Position numbers and translations under genes: made by a program. The notes under the pieces were generated by a model, which had not been told where the DNA came from, did no database searches, and saw only the letters and a program-made list of their open reading frames with translations. This document shows positions 1 through 14,682 of a stretch of DNA of 64,000 nucleotides, piece by piece. The number at the start of each line of letters is the position of its first letter. Within the stretch, counting starts at the first letter, position 1. The DNA lies in assembly GCA_025890175.1 (NCBI GenBank), contig JANPYM010000004.1:1185134-1249133 (forward strand), read 5' to 3'. The DNA comes from Ciborinia camelliae. Taxonomy: Eukaryota; Ascomycota; Leotiomycetes; Helotiales; Sclerotiniaceae.

Positions 1-318
1 GGCACTTCTCCTTTTCCGCATTCCGCTTTCACTTTCTTTTCTTACTTATACACAAAGGGGAGGGATACATGCACTGCACTCTTGAAAACGTGTAAAACAG
101 ATCGAAATTCCGCAAGTTTAGCACCACATCAACCCATGATGAATAGTAGCAACATCAACCAATTAGTGTAAATAATTCCATGTAATACAATATGTTCCCA
201 GCAATACTGTGAAGCTGTTGCGGTGATGACGATGACCACACACTTCTTCCCCCCATTCCATTTACAACCTCCCAAAGTTCCTTTCGGTTTCGCTCGCAAT
301 CTCCAAGGTTCGGTTCAC
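1..318. other. Intergenic, no gene seen
   Basis: This stretch lies downstream (3') of the minus-strand acyl-CoA synthetase. I see only AT-rich and pyrimidine-rich sequence, probably including that gene's 3' UTR, and no convincing coding frame or RNA gene. Confidence 0.6.
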
Positions 319-2680
319 TCACAACTTCGCCCTCGGCGTTTCGTCTGCAAGAGCTTCCTCGTACATGCTATCGATATGTTCTCTGAATTTCTTGGCTGTT
401 TGCGGACGCTTGAGTTTGAGCCTGGTTTTGTATCGTCAGTAGCTATAGTTACCTATATATATATCCAAAGATACAAGCGATATGGTCTTCGAAAAGGGAT
501 ATGATTAAAATAGGGATAGTAGAGGAAGAAAACTTACGTAGGAGTCAAAAGTTCATTAGCGATCGTAAATGGCTCCACATCCAGATGGACATTCTTCACC
601 TTCTCATAACTATTAAACTTACTCTTCTTGCCCACCCCTTCGAGCACCTTTACAAGTTGCATACGGACCCTTTTGTCCTTGCCCGCTTCTTTAATGCCTT
701 CAACATCCTCACTCTTGATTTCTCTCCCCAAAATCTTGCTAGCCCACGGCGCAAAAGTAACGGGATCGACTCCGCATATCGCAACCAAGAATGCCTGTGT
801 AGAATCACCGTGCACGTAAGCTTGAGCTAGGAGTGAACAATTGGCCAAGTATACATTTTCGATGCGTTCTGGGGAGATATACTCGCCCTGTGCGAGTTTG
901 AGTACATTCTTGCGACGATCAATGATTTTGAATCGGCCCATGCTGTCGACTTCGCCGATGTCACCGGTGCGAAACCAGCCGTCTTCGTCAAGGGCTTTGG
1001 AGGTTTCGGCTTCGTTGCGGTAATATTCGCGGAAACGGGCTGTGCCTCGGAGGAGAATTTCGCCGCGGGGGTTGGGGGTGTCAGTGGCGAGGTATTCCAT
1101 GTCGGGGACGGACTCGAGGCAAACTTCCACTTAAGGGAGGGGGTGTGGTTAGTTTGTTTTAAGTTGAGTTGATTGGGGTTGTTGGAAGAAAACTTACTGG
1201 AAGGGCTTACTCCTCCGCAGTTACCGGTTGAGTAATCATCTTCATACTGTACGATACCATGGGCATAGGATTCTGTAAGACCATAACCTTGGATGAATTT
1301 GGCGCCGAATGCAGCACGGAGGAACTGATGAAGACCTGGATCAATTGGAGCACTTCCACTGACCAAACCACGAGCTCTTTGAAGACCGAATGCGCTGGCT
1401 AGCTTGGGAGTCCAGATACGATCATAGAGTGCATGTTTATTGGTAGCTTGTCCGGGTGGGAGTTTCATCGATGCAAGCTTGGTATTAATAATGTGACGAC
1501 CGATTGTGCCCTTGACACCTGGAGCATCAACAGTAGCAGCTTTGATGGCGGATCCGAATCGATTGTAGAGTCGAGGGACGGAATTGAAACTTGTTGGGCG
1601 GAGAAGCTTCAAATCGTCGACAAGTCCAATAATATCACCACGGAAATATCCAATGGCAGATCCAACAGCGAGACAGCCGTGTTCGGCAAGTCTTTGGTAG
1701 ATGTGTGCTAATGGGAGGTATGAACAAACAACATCGTTTGGCCATGGGTCGGATACAATTCTGGAGACAGAGGTTGCTGCTGCGGCATTTGCGTGGGTAA
1801 GAACCACACCCTTGGGGTTACCAGTCGTTCCAGAGGTATAGTTAATAGTGATGATGTCTTCCGGTCGAGGTGGATGCATTTGGGAACTTGGAGATGCAGC
1901 TCCAATAGCTTCTACATCTCCAATATAATGGATGGCGATTCCAGCTTCTGCCGCAAGAGCATTCAAGATTGAGCCTTTCGAGTTTCCGGGCCTCTCTCCT
2001 TCGTCCAAAGGATCCAGGCAGACGATAAGCTTCAATGTAGGTATTCTAGGCGCCAATTTTAATAACGTTGGAATATGTGGCAAACTCGTGCAAACACAAG
2101 CAAGCGTCGCATGATTGATGATATACTCTGCTGTGTCTGGTCCGAGAGTATCGTAGATGGAGACTGTGAAGAGGGATTGTGACATGGCTCCCAGATCTAT
2201 ATCTCATGTCAGCTCCACACCTTGCATAGCACGTATGCCCCTAGGTCTCTTACCAACAATCTGCCATTCCGGGCGATTTTGACACCAAATACCAACACCA
2301 TACTTGTCATCTGTGATTCCCGCCCTCTTATGAAGCTCTACTAACCCCACACCAAAGTTCTTCCTGCGCTCCGCCGTCTCTGCATATGTTATCCATTGAT
2401 AGTTGCCATAAGTCTTTGTAACCGGATCCCAAGGTCTATGGCCCAAACATCTTGCACTTGGCCTCTTTTTTGCGGCTTTGTCAAAGAAATCATGACTCGT
2501 CAAACAGTCTGGATCGATTGTTTGTAGTAATGGCTTGTCTAAGAATTGGTAATGCCTGTAAACACCGCTGCGACCTTCGCGCGCACTGCCGGGTATCGAA
2601 AGGGAGTATGGCGAGCCAGGAGGAGGAGATGCCCGGATGGTCTTCACACGAGTGTCGGGATCTTGTACTAACGCTGCCAT
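319..2680 (-). CDS. Long-chain acyl-CoA synthetase, peroxisomal type
   Basis: It activates long-chain fatty acids to acyl-CoA using ATP and CoA. Coding exons are 2254-2680, 1198-2196, 538-1129 and 319-421, with introns of 57, 68 and 116 nt; the joined frame closes at 706 aa, the usual family size. Seen: the ANL-superfamily P-loop YTSGTTGNPKG near residue 262, the A5 motif GYGLTES, and the A7/A8 core GWFRTGDIG followed by RRKNVLKLAQGEYISPE. The last exon ends in Ala-Lys-Leu-stop, a conservative PTS1 peroxisomal import signal. No N-terminal membrane segment is obvious, which agrees with a yeast Faa2 / plant LACS7-like peroxisomal enzyme feeding beta-oxidation rather than a lipid-droplet or ER form. 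Family assignment is strong; location is inferred from the tripeptide. Confidence 0.93.
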
Positions 2681-3505
2681 TATGTACGTCTAAAGTTCTG
2701 AAGGGCGAGTATCAGTACTCAAAGCTGGGTGAAATTGGGGGTTGGGGAGTTTGGAATTGGGAATTGGGACTTGGAAGCTGGCGATGCGAACCTATCTAGG
2801 AACCTTGGAATGTATGAAAGAGACAATAAAGAATTACTCTATAAAGTATCTAGATTATTTATCGCAATGAAGATCTATAAAAGAAACAATGGGCCAATTG
2901 CAAAAACAAATGAAGTTTACGGGAGTTTCAATCAAAAGGTCTGGTGCATGTGAAGGGATGGAGAGTGTGACCTCGCCTGAAGCCTCGATGGTCGCGTTTC
3001 ATTTTACCTCGGCATCCAAGAATAAATAACCTTAAAGTTACCTACATAAGCTAGGTAGTACTAGGTAGGTGCCTAGGTATGCACCTAGTATTTCGAAATG
3101 TGGAGAAGCTTTGTAAATCTAACTTATAATACTCGTAATAAATCAAAATAGATCTAAATAATAATAAATCTCGTACCCTCATTTTTGATAGGGGAAGAAA
3201 AAGAACATTAAAGTGTATGTGCTTGATCAAAGTACCGGTACCGGTAGCTACCAAAGTTCAAGTTCGAATTCGAGTTAGAGCTCGAACAAATAATAGAACA
3301 GACAGATACTCGATCACAGTAAAGTAAGTAGGTATCTTTATAAATTATCATTGTGAATGGCACATTTCGATGCATACATGCGCCAGTACCGGTATCATGC
3401 GTCATGACCATAGAAACCTGCCATGACATCTATCACCTACTTACGTTCTTAGGCTACCTAGGTAAAGAGGGTTTTCCAGAAAAATTCAAAAACGAGGGGA
3501 ATCAC
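2681..3505. other. Intergenic, promoter side of the acyl-CoA synthetase
   Basis: This is the 5' region of the minus-strand acyl-CoA synthetase and the 3' region of homocysteine synthase. It holds scattered TAGG/CCTA units (about 3050-3090 and 3450-3465) and AT-rich sequence, and no supported gene. Confidence 0.6.
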
Positions 3506-5549
<2,044 letters not shown>

Positions 5550-7311
5550 ATTTTCATTGATTGTTCTTCGATTCTCGAGATTTATGGGATTTGTGAGACT
5601 TATGAGTTATATGAGATTTCAGACTTTACAGAACAGAATACAAGAAGAGAACAATACCTTGGAAGGCTTTTTGAACCAAAAGATGGAGATGGGCGATCTT
5701 TGTTCCCTCATTCCCCTTTTGTAAAACGAATAGCTCTTTCCAGTGAATGGTACATACGAACCCGGGATGATCATGGTGGGGTAATACAATATATATTGGC
5801 TTAAGCACGTCATTTTCTTTCATTGTCGGGGTATGAGAACGGAAGCTTCCATCCAAAGCGGGACAAGATTTTATTGAAAATAGTTGGTCTGAATGGCTTC
5901 ATTATTCCATCTCTTCGACGCCGTCTTGATATCTGTGGTTTGCTTAAGGTTACCTAGGTACCTGTACTCATCCATCGATCCTGAGCTTTGACCTCATAAT
6001 AAGATCAACCTGGAACACCAAGACCAACACTGGGCACAAGTCCACAACTCAAAACAAATATTGGTGACACAATTGCAACTTCCAAAGGTTCAACAGTTCT
6101 CTTCATATCCTAGGTATTATTGCTTTATTGTAATTGCTTCAAATGGTACTGTAGCACAGTAGCATTGATGGAGAGAGTTTTGGAGAGAATACCGGTATAG
6201 ACTGACTGCGATAGATCAACCCCGCGTCCAAGTCCAATCATTTCACATATGTGAAATATTGTGGCTTAAAAAAGTCTCATCTACTGCCCAGGTGCAGGTA
6301 GGTAAGTGCCCGGAAAGCTTGATGCATCCATGGATTGGATATCCAATACGAATCAATAAATGATGAACGAACTTCAATCTGGTTCTTCCTTCTCCTTCTT
6401 GGCAACACAACACTGACACTCTTGGAAGTTCTTGGGAGGCGCCACCAGAACCTAGGTCTAGGTAGGTAGGTACTTTAAGTTGAGAATCGAGATGAGTACA
6501 ACAGGATATGGATGGCATAGCCGGCGTTTCAATTCTCGACTTGTCAACTTATCGACAAAGCGTACTCCAGCTGTATTTAATGTGTTCAATGCTTCAACTC
6601 GTCGTTACAGTATTGTTATTTTTATCGTCCCTATTATCATCATCATCCAAGGTCGTGATGATGGTCTCTTGAGTACTTCAAACTTCAAATCTGCCGTCTC
6701 GATTGTTTTCCTACAGTTGGACGGGCGGGTATTTGAGGTTCCAAGTTACCTACCAATTGACGATGCATGATGTGTCGTGACTTGTGGGGAACACATGCAG
6801 GCCTCTCCCTCTCAGAGTCTCTCTCTCCACGGTCTCCACTGTAACAGGGACGCCACCTTGAATGATTTTTATTGGCTACAAAGGCAGTCCTGTGCTGCAT
6901 CTTCAATCAACCTGTAATGTAATGCCGCCCGCCAACCCTTGTCATGATCTGTGCGATGGGATGGATTGATACTCATATTCCGTTTCAAAAATCATACTGA
7001 GATTATGCCTTTCTTTCACTTTGGCTGTAATGGAAACCCTTTAGCCTTCAGACTTTGTCTGGTACTTATTAGGTATTCGGTAACTATAATATCAGTCTGC
7101 AACCTCTTCCGTATTTCATCTTTTCCCAATTTTTCTCCACCTGTCTCTGTCTCTGTTTTCCATTTGTATACATACATCCATCCTCTTCAGATCATTCATT
7201 TTACGCGCGCACAAGTTGCAGCTGCATTTTTCCACTGCTACCACGAAAGAATATATGTACGGTTAATTTTACGCGAACCCAATTCCTCAAATAACGGCAC
7301 CCAATTTCAAA
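5550..7311. other. Intergenic between divergent genes
   Basis: This is the shared 5' region of homocysteine synthase (-) and the MARVEL-like gene (+). It has TAGG/CCTA clusters near 5950 and 6450-6475. The open frames here (for example 5505-5804 and 6480-6770) lack coding character or recognisable domains. Confidence 0.55.
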
Positions 7312-7905
7312 ATGGCGATTGGATTACTTCTCCCTATTCGAATTGCACAAGTAGTTTTCGCTATCGTCGTACTTGGCCTATCTGGATACGGTATGAAAAA
7401 TATTGATAAATAGAATACGACGAGATAGCTCCTGACATATCACACAGTTTCCCACTGGTACAATGCTGAAACTTTGACCGTATCCCCGTCGCAAATAAAC
7501 TTCCTGGTGTTCGTACCTATCTTCACATTGATCTCCATTCTCTATCTTGAACTTGCACCTCGCTTCATGTCAAAAGGTACCTCTCCGCACTTTCAAAAGA
7601 TGATAGGACAATATTTTTTCTAATGCTCGACAGCATCTCACCCATTCGCTCATCTCGCATTCGAGCTCCTCAATGTGGTTTTCTACTTCGCAGGCTTCAT
7701 TGCACTCTCCGTCTTCATCAGCAAGCTTCTTTTCTGCCGTGGTTCTGTTTGTGGTGCAGCTCGTGCCGATGCAGTCTTCGGTGCTTTCGGCTGGTTGCTC
7801 TGGATGGGAAGCAGTGCCATCCTCGTATTGGAGATGTTTAAGGGACGATCAAACCCTTACCCGCAGCCAAATGTGGCCATGAAGGAGACTGTCAACCCAG
7901 TGTAA
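7312..7905 (+). CDS. MARVEL-like four-TM membrane protein
   Basis: Exons 7312-7390, 7448-7576 and 7634-7905 join to 159 aa. Seen: four hydrophobic segments, at about residues 8-26 (starting after PIRIAQVVFAIVVLGLSGY), 44-62, 77-99 and 116-136, with a short polar C-terminal tail. The first helix opening with R-x-x-Q-x-V-x-A-x-x-x-x-x-L-S-G is typical of fungal MARVEL-domain proteins, small membrane proteins linked to membrane organisation. A paired Cys-Arg-Gly...Cys sits in the loop before the last helix. Exact function is unknown; it resembles uncharacterised fungal MARVEL proteins more than Nce102. The start was chosen because all three exons stay in frame from it. Confidence 0.75.
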
Positions 7906-8916
7906 GTAGTTGTATGGCGGGCGACAGATCAAGAATGTGCTAGAGACAGGAGTTTATGATATTATGGCAACGGTATAGGATGAGAGGTCTTGATGACTGT
8001 TCTCTCTTTGGACTGGAAAGTTTTGTTGATTCTGGAAATGGGGGTCGGTAGGAGGGAAAACATTGAGTATTATCGTGGAGTTCGGTTAAAAATACATAGC
8101 AGCATGGACTGCCCTACGTTTTTAAACGTACGGAATGCGAAATAAATAATATAAAAATTTCTGATCATCAATTTGCGAGAAACTTGGTCTAAATTAGTTA
8201 ATGTATGTATGTGATTCGTTCTCTCTGATTTTTGTGACACTTGTCTGTTGAGACTTCGTTTTATTAAACACTGCTTTGGAGAGATAGAGGGATAAAATAA
8301 AACAGCATTCTGTACACACAAGGACCTCTATAAAAGATTGACTCCAAAGAGAAGTCAAAAAATCATCGATGTATTATTATTTTCAGTAAGGAAAATTTAG
8401 AGATGAGAGCGGGTGTATAAAATGGGTTTCGTCTGAAAAACGTTTGGGGATATATCGTAAGTATCTTGCCGACTCGTTACTCAGGGCGTCAGATAGTCCG
8501 GCCCTGCAGTCTAATAATAATAAGTGGCTGTCTATTCTTGAATATGCTGGGTATATTGATTGCATTTCAGAGAGATGATTGGATTCAATTGAAATAGAAA
8601 CATCAAGGTACATTCAGAAATTCACAATTTTTCGAACATTGAATACTTGCACTGCAGTCCAGACTTGGAAACATCGCCAGTGGTGCTTGTGCATTTACTT
8701 GTCGATGTAAGCCAAACCGAATGAGAAGTTGAGATTGAAATGACATCTTACACAAATAATGAGGATCACTATTGGATTTGTTGAAGTTATTCTAAAGTTA
8801 TTGCCGGTTAGTGATATTTGTCCGGAGAATCACAAGGAACAAATTAGTCTCGAATATCTATAAAAGAAAATCACCCACTAATCACAACTTGCAGAAAAAG
8901 CTTCTTTTATAGAGGA
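7906..8916. other. Intergenic, no gene seen
   Basis: AT-rich sequence downstream of the MARVEL-like gene. Minus-strand open frames at 8070-8321 and 8383-8613 look random, and I see no RNA gene or repeat of note. Confidence 0.55.
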
Positions 8917-9442
8917 ATGTTCGTGGCCCTGGTTACTCTGTTTTTCGGGCTATATTCATCGCCATCATTACGTAAGGTGTTGGAGGCCAGCTAGATACCA
9001 ACAATCACTTAATGATACAAGACTGTGAGTACTGTGAATAGAATTAGCTGCAATAGCATACAAATCAAACTCTAGCAGATTCGAAGTCATACACCGAAAA
9101 ATGTGGAAAGATGCACAAACCCAACTGTTGCCATTTGAAATGAAACAGCAGGAAGACGCTCTCAAAGAGGTCGAGTTTGGAAAACTATCATTGAATGATC
9201 CGAAAGTCCCAGAAAGTAGTCAAGCCGAGACCAACGGATCCAGCTCCATCACATCTGTGCAACACGCCAACACCGCAGCCACAGTCCTCAAGATAAACGC
9301 AACACTGCTAATGAACCCCGAGAAGATACAAGCGACGAGGGACGCAGCGCTACTGAGATCGGAATCTTCCACAAGCACATATACAGCCAATGCACATCCG
9401 GGGAATGAGGGAAGCAACAGTAGACCTGCCAACTTAAATTGA
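8917..9442 (+). CDS. Hypothetical small protein with N-terminal hydrophobic segment
   Basis: I do not recognise this protein. A two-exon model (8917-8971 and 9042-9442, intron 70 nt) gives 151 aa in one closed frame. The first exon encodes a hydrophobic start (MFVALVTLFFGLYSS) that could be a signal peptide or anchor; the second encodes a polar, Ser/Thr/Asn-rich, probably disordered tail that includes EMKQQEDALKEVEFGKLSL. Codon use in the second exon favours C/G third bases, as in neighbouring real genes. If the intron is wrong, the single-exon alternative is 9101-9442 (113 aa). A further upstream exon is possible, because a TTGCAG acceptor-like site lies just before the start. No homology is claimed. 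Confidence 0.4.
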
Positions 9443-10180
9443 GTATACAACTAGAACGGTGATGGGGAATATATCTGTGAAGATAAACGTTGTACAAACG
9501 CGGGTCCCTGGGCCCGCAAATATGATTGAGTGACATTTCGACGTAAAGCACAAAGGCCTGTCTTCGATTGAGTGCAAAATCGGCGAGTTCTCAGTTAAAA
9601 AATCTACATACCCACGTAAGGATGTATATCTAAAGTATATTAGAACAGCTCAACCCGATACTCGGGAAAGAAAAGCAGTCTAGGAGACCTATCTCAAATC
9701 TAAAAGGTGATTGACTAACACATCTTGAGCATTATTACTTGCTGAGCCAATGCCAATTCTGGGGACGCTATTGGAGCCTATGAAGTTCTTGAACTTCTTG
9801 GAGTTATTGATGAAACAAGGAACTGTGGAACTATAGAGAATGCTTAGAGATATCTCCTATTGACTTCCTTGTCAGCGACTTGCTGAAAGAAGTTGGACTT
9901 GAGCCAAGGACTACTGCATCAATTCCGTACCCTTCAGTTCTCAAGGATTTCATAAGAAGGAATACAATATATATCATGAGTGAGGCGTCACCGAAAATTA
10001 TGCTACAATTGAAAAAGGTTTACATCATTCGAAGTTTGCGTGTACCTAGGGTAGGTACCTGGTATAAGAGATGGGCTCGGTCTTTCTTTTCTCCGGCTCA
10101 AGCTACATTTAACCTTACATCACCGACTGTACTCTCGAGCAGCTCCTAACTCCACAACGCCTTTCTCAAAGCACGTCAAA
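9443..10180. other. Intergenic, EMC7 promoter side
   Basis: The sequence holds a TAGG/CCTA cluster near 10045-10060 and a CT-rich leader just before EMC7. The open frame at 9880-10149 has no coding character and overlaps the likely EMC7 5' UTR. Confidence 0.55.
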
Positions 10181-11006
10181 ATGCATCTCCCAACCATATC
10201 CGCACTTTCGCTCCTTTCGCTCATCCCCTCGACTCTAGCAACTCATCTTCTACTAACCATCCCGTCGACTCCCCAGCTTAACCCATCAACTCTCCCACCT
10301 TCCACCCATGCAACCCTCAGCACCCTCTCCCGCACACACACCGCGCCCCTCACCCCCTCCAACTCCTTCTCTTTCCGCAACCTAACAAGCGGCTCCTATT
10401 TGCTGACCATTTCCTCCCAAACTCACGCCTTTATACCTCTCAGAATTGACATTCATCCTGCTTCCTCGGAGCCAAATCTCATTCCTATCGAAGTATTCAC
10501 CACTTTCCGCGCAAACGAATGGAGTAACAAGGGCGAAAGTATTCCAGTTTCTAAGCTTGGAGATGATAAATATACTGCGGAGGTAAAGGTGCTGGTCGAG
10601 AAGAACTATTACCTTGAGCGAGTGGGATTTTCGCCATTGAGTTTATTGAAGAATCCAATGATTTTGATAGCTGGGTTCAGTATGATTGTTGTGTTTGGAA
10701 TGCCTTATCTCATGGATAATAGTACGTATATCCGTATGGTTCTTTTGATTGCCAGATATGTAGCTCTGCGGACTTAACTTTCAATCTATGTCTATTCCTT
10801 TCTATGCTAACACCATCTTCTTTACAGTGGACCCAGAACTCAAAGCTGAATTTGAGGAGCGACAGAAGAGTGGTGGTGGACTTGGGGCTGGAGCCAATGT
10901 TGCAAATCCATTGCAGAATTTTGATGCCGCAGCTTGGTTGGCTGGATCTGGAGGAAAGAAGAACGAGGGGAGTGCTGCAAGTGGTGGAAGAGAAGTTATC
11001 AGATGA
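10181..11006 (+). CDS. EMC7: ER membrane protein complex subunit 7
   Basis: A subunit of the ER membrane complex, which inserts tail-anchored and multi-pass proteins; Emc7 contributes a lumenal beta-sandwich domain and one TM anchor. Exons 10181-10721 and 10828-11006 join to 239 aa. Seen: a signal peptide (about residues 1-20, hydrophobic, ending LATHLL), a lumenal domain with FRNLTSGSYLL and HAFIPLRIDI typical of the DUF2012/EMC7 beta-sandwich, a TM segment of about 20 residues ending GMPYLMDN, and the conserved cytosolic MDPELKAEFEERQ that spans the splice junction. The tail is Gly/Ala rich and disordered. Length and order match fungal Emc7. EMC10 lies about 6 kb away on the opposite strand. 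Confidence 0.92.
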
Positions 11007-14000
11007 GTGGGTGACCGGAGCCCACGGTATCTTATTAACAGGAGCTTGTTCATACTTTTAGCTGAGCGATGAGAGACGACCAATATATGGAATTATAATA
11101 CCTACCCCGCGTCCATGGGATTGAGGTTAGACCACCAGGCGAAAGGTGGATTCAAAGAAGGTGGGCGGGTGGATGTATGGGGACAGTATAAGAATCAAGT
11201 CCTTTACACACCTTGGATCCTCGTCATATTGATTCATATTTTCAATGGCATATGTTGGGCTTCATCTCAAAATCACAAGTTGTTTTCAGAGAGGTATAAA
11301 GAGCAAACCAACGAGACCTGTCCATCCCTAGAGTTTTTTATAAAGAGTTTGTCTACGCGTTTATAGAAATATAGATGCAATTAATAATGCCAAGTGGATC
11401 TTGTCAACAGTAAACATCTTCTTCACTAATGTGTCTAATGTGTTCAATGGGTTGAGGACTAGGTACCTAACTATCCACATGAAATGCGATTCCAAGTGGC
11501 GTAGAGGTATATATAGATTTGTTGATCATGAAACCAACAAAGCTCGAAATATCTCGAGGAAAAGACTTGCTCTCCGCACTTATATTCTTCCAAGACTGTG
11601 GACTACAGATTGATCATACCCACATTCTCAAAGATGAACACCAGAAATGTGTTGGCGAGCTGTCTTGCATCTCCTATGGAAGAATATCCAGGAATAAGCC
11701 AGGTATTACCTATGTCTTAAGGATCATAAAATGGAAAACTCTTTAGATATACAATAAAAAAGCGATAGCTTGTTCTGATTGGCGAAAAGTGAATGTACCT
11801 AGTTTTGTTGCGTGTCTCAATTTTGATTAAAGACAACGTTCTTTTCTTTTAGGGAGGGCAACTGCGGGCAATGGTGGGTAGATCATCAGCTCGCCTGATA
11901 ATCACGCTACATATTTGAGGAATGCTTGGAGTTTGGTTTTACTGTACATCTTTTTCATTGATTATCTAGCCTGAGAAGAATCGCATCTGGTGTTGTACTA
12001 ACATTGAGACCAGATGCAAAGCAGTTCGCATTCGGAAATACCTAGTTACAGTGAATACAATTGGATATATCAGACAGAACTGCCAAAAGAAAATAGACGA
12101 AAGAGCTTAGGTACTTTACTTGCTCAGTCAATCAGAATTGAATGGGAAATGAATATTAAAAAAATACCAAAAAATTGAATCTAACATGCAGCGATCAAGA
12201 TTCATTTCAAACCAGACGAACTGGATCTTCAATGATCGAAGTCTTCGGGTGTGAAGCAGCGGTCCTGTTTGAGAGGATGTGAAGACCCAGTGCGCTACCA
12301 CTGAGCCACCTGGACTTTGATTATTGGATGTTTGGAGATCTCTTATTTTGGAATTTAAAGGTGAAGTGAGTGGTGGATGTAAGTGATATAGTATTTCTTT
12401 TGGTGGTTCATCTAAGACGCCTAGGGAGTGTTCATATATTCTCCAAATGCGTGGCGTGGGTATGAAGCATTCTTCTCAAAACCTACCTAATTCTATGATG
12501 CCAATTATATTATTCATCTCCTTTACTCCGCCTATTCATTTTTCCCGATAGTATATCATAGAAATATCTCCCTTTTGGAACCATACCGCCTTATTTCCTT
12601 TCTCTATATCCTCAATACCCATACAGCGAGATTCAGCTTCCGGCCCTTGTGTTACTTTAGGAATAACGCAGTTACAGTATATCCAAGAAATCAGCACATC
12701 AAAAAAGAAATATCTTCCAAAACTACCCCATCCCGAAGGATATAGGATCTAACCCGGTAGTTTGGTAACCAAATAGGTGAACTGGGCGGCTATCTGCTAC
12801 TCTAATCTTCGCGGTTATCTTTATGTCCTTTTCATAACACGACAGTCTCTTCAATTGCCGAACCAGTGCCATAATCTCTATCCCCATCCTACATCTACGT
12901 CAAGCCCGCCAAGCTGCAGTTGCTGTGGCGCTTCGTTTATCGTGCTGCTCTTATGCTTTATGCTTTATGATTTGAAATATATGTAAGGTCCGTGGATTCC
13001 ATACGCTCAGTCTATCTGGGGCCCTAAGGTTTGGGTGAAGATGGGGTATTCGGGTACGGCCGACATTAGATGAATGAAAAGTTGGTTGTAGAAAACGGAG
13101 ATCTTCATCGACCTGGTTGTTGCACGATTTGGATTTGAAGATGGGGTTGGGTTTGCGGTGCTGAGAACTTCCGCTTGGCGATTCTGTGAGATAGTGAGGT
13201 TAAGAAACATGATCCTTCGTATCATTATTTGCATATACATGTGAGGAGGAGCCTGTCTTGATCCTTTTCTTCGCATCGATTTTCTACGCGCTTTATAACC
13301 TGTAGCCTGTTTGTTAGATTTCGATTAACAATTCTTCATCCGTCTACTGTATAGATTGATATATATGGTCAAAAACCCTGTTCAAAAACCCTGTTCAAAC
13401 TCGAAAGCCTTTCAAACCCCAACCACGTGTTGTTTCGGTTGCTCCAAAGGGGATGTCGTCCATCCCGTAAAGAAGATCCAGCCGTCCGAGGTAAGAGAAA
13501 TGAAAGAACGATATGGAGATCAATACAGCCGGTCCTCCGTGTCATCAAACATGAATTAACGAGGCCGTTCGCCATCTACCAGCAATACCCAAAAGTAGAA
13601 CCCCCTCCTAATACAATCAAGCTCCCAAGGCTGCGTGCAAAAACAGATACCAAACTTCGAGGAAATCTGCTAGGTTTGCCGGTTTGCTTTTGCTCAAATA
13701 TTGCTCGGTAAATGATATAATTGAGAAAATATCTTTCGTCCTCGTCTTCGCCTGTGTTAGATCTTGACTTTAGGGAAGATAATTATAATCATCGCGAAGG
13801 ACATCATTTTAGCGAAACTTTAGGGAGAGATGTCAAAGGGGGACAAAACTGGACGAATCAAAGATACGGAATAGATCGACGCATTCCATAGAGCAAAAGT
13901 GGAGAGCGTAGAAATATTGAAAATATGGAAATAAAATCTGTAAAATTAGACAGTGCTGAAGAATGATCAATTGAACCTGCTTTGCTTTGCTTGAGCTTTA

Positions 14001-14682
14001 ATAAATAACTTACTGTAGGTACATAACCTGGGACTTTTTTGCAATCACTCAGGGACTTTTACAGGTACTATGTAAGGGAAGGTTTAAAATTTGGAAGGAC
14101 TGCACCTAGGTATAACTTAACTCCATTGATGATTGATTGATCTTCAATTCAATTAATCTTTCTTGAATCTTGATTCCATTCAAACATCCCCATTCTCACT
14201 CTCATTCCCATTCCCATCGTTATTCTGATTTTCTACTTACTTGCATGTTGTCCTCTCCTAGGTATTGTATTATAAGTTACATAAATAGTAGGTATCTTGA
14301 GATTGTACTTTAACTTACTAGGTAGGTACATACTAGGTGCATAGATACTAGGTAGTAAGTAGTAGGTAGTATAAGTGCTCTAAGATTCAGCTGCTCGCAT
14401 CAATGAAATAAATAGTACATAAAAAATGCAGGATTATTAAAAGCAAATCAAAAGGATCCAATATTCATATGCAACTACTCGACGTGTCAGATTACCGGTA
14501 TCCTACCGCCCAAAATTGTGCCACTACTATCTATCTATCAATTTCGGTACCTGAGAATCTGGAACATCAAATTCGGAAGCTTCCATTCTTGGAAACCAAA
14601 CACACAAACTCCCCTCTCCTCAGAAACGCAACACTGCCACCCCCCCCAAACTCCTTTAGTCAGGAAGGCGTTATATGAATGA
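11007..14682. other. Long intergenic stretch (3.7 kb)
   Basis: I find no convincing protein gene. It contains a degenerate tRNA-like segment on the minus strand (about 12225-12315), a directly repeated AAAAACCCTGTTC unit at about 13372-13400, a small Cys-containing open frame (13356-13559) of doubtful reality, and TAGG/CCTA clusters at 14030-14110 and 14265-14370 upstream of the transporter gene. Confidence 0.5.

Noticed and set aside
9880..10149. Open frame upstream of EMC7
   Set aside because: It lies in the likely EMC7 promoter and 5' UTR and includes TAGG repeat sequence; no coding character.
12241..12315. Functional tRNA gene
   Set aside because: The A-box and D arm are good, but acceptor and T stems do not pair, so I do not call a working tRNA.
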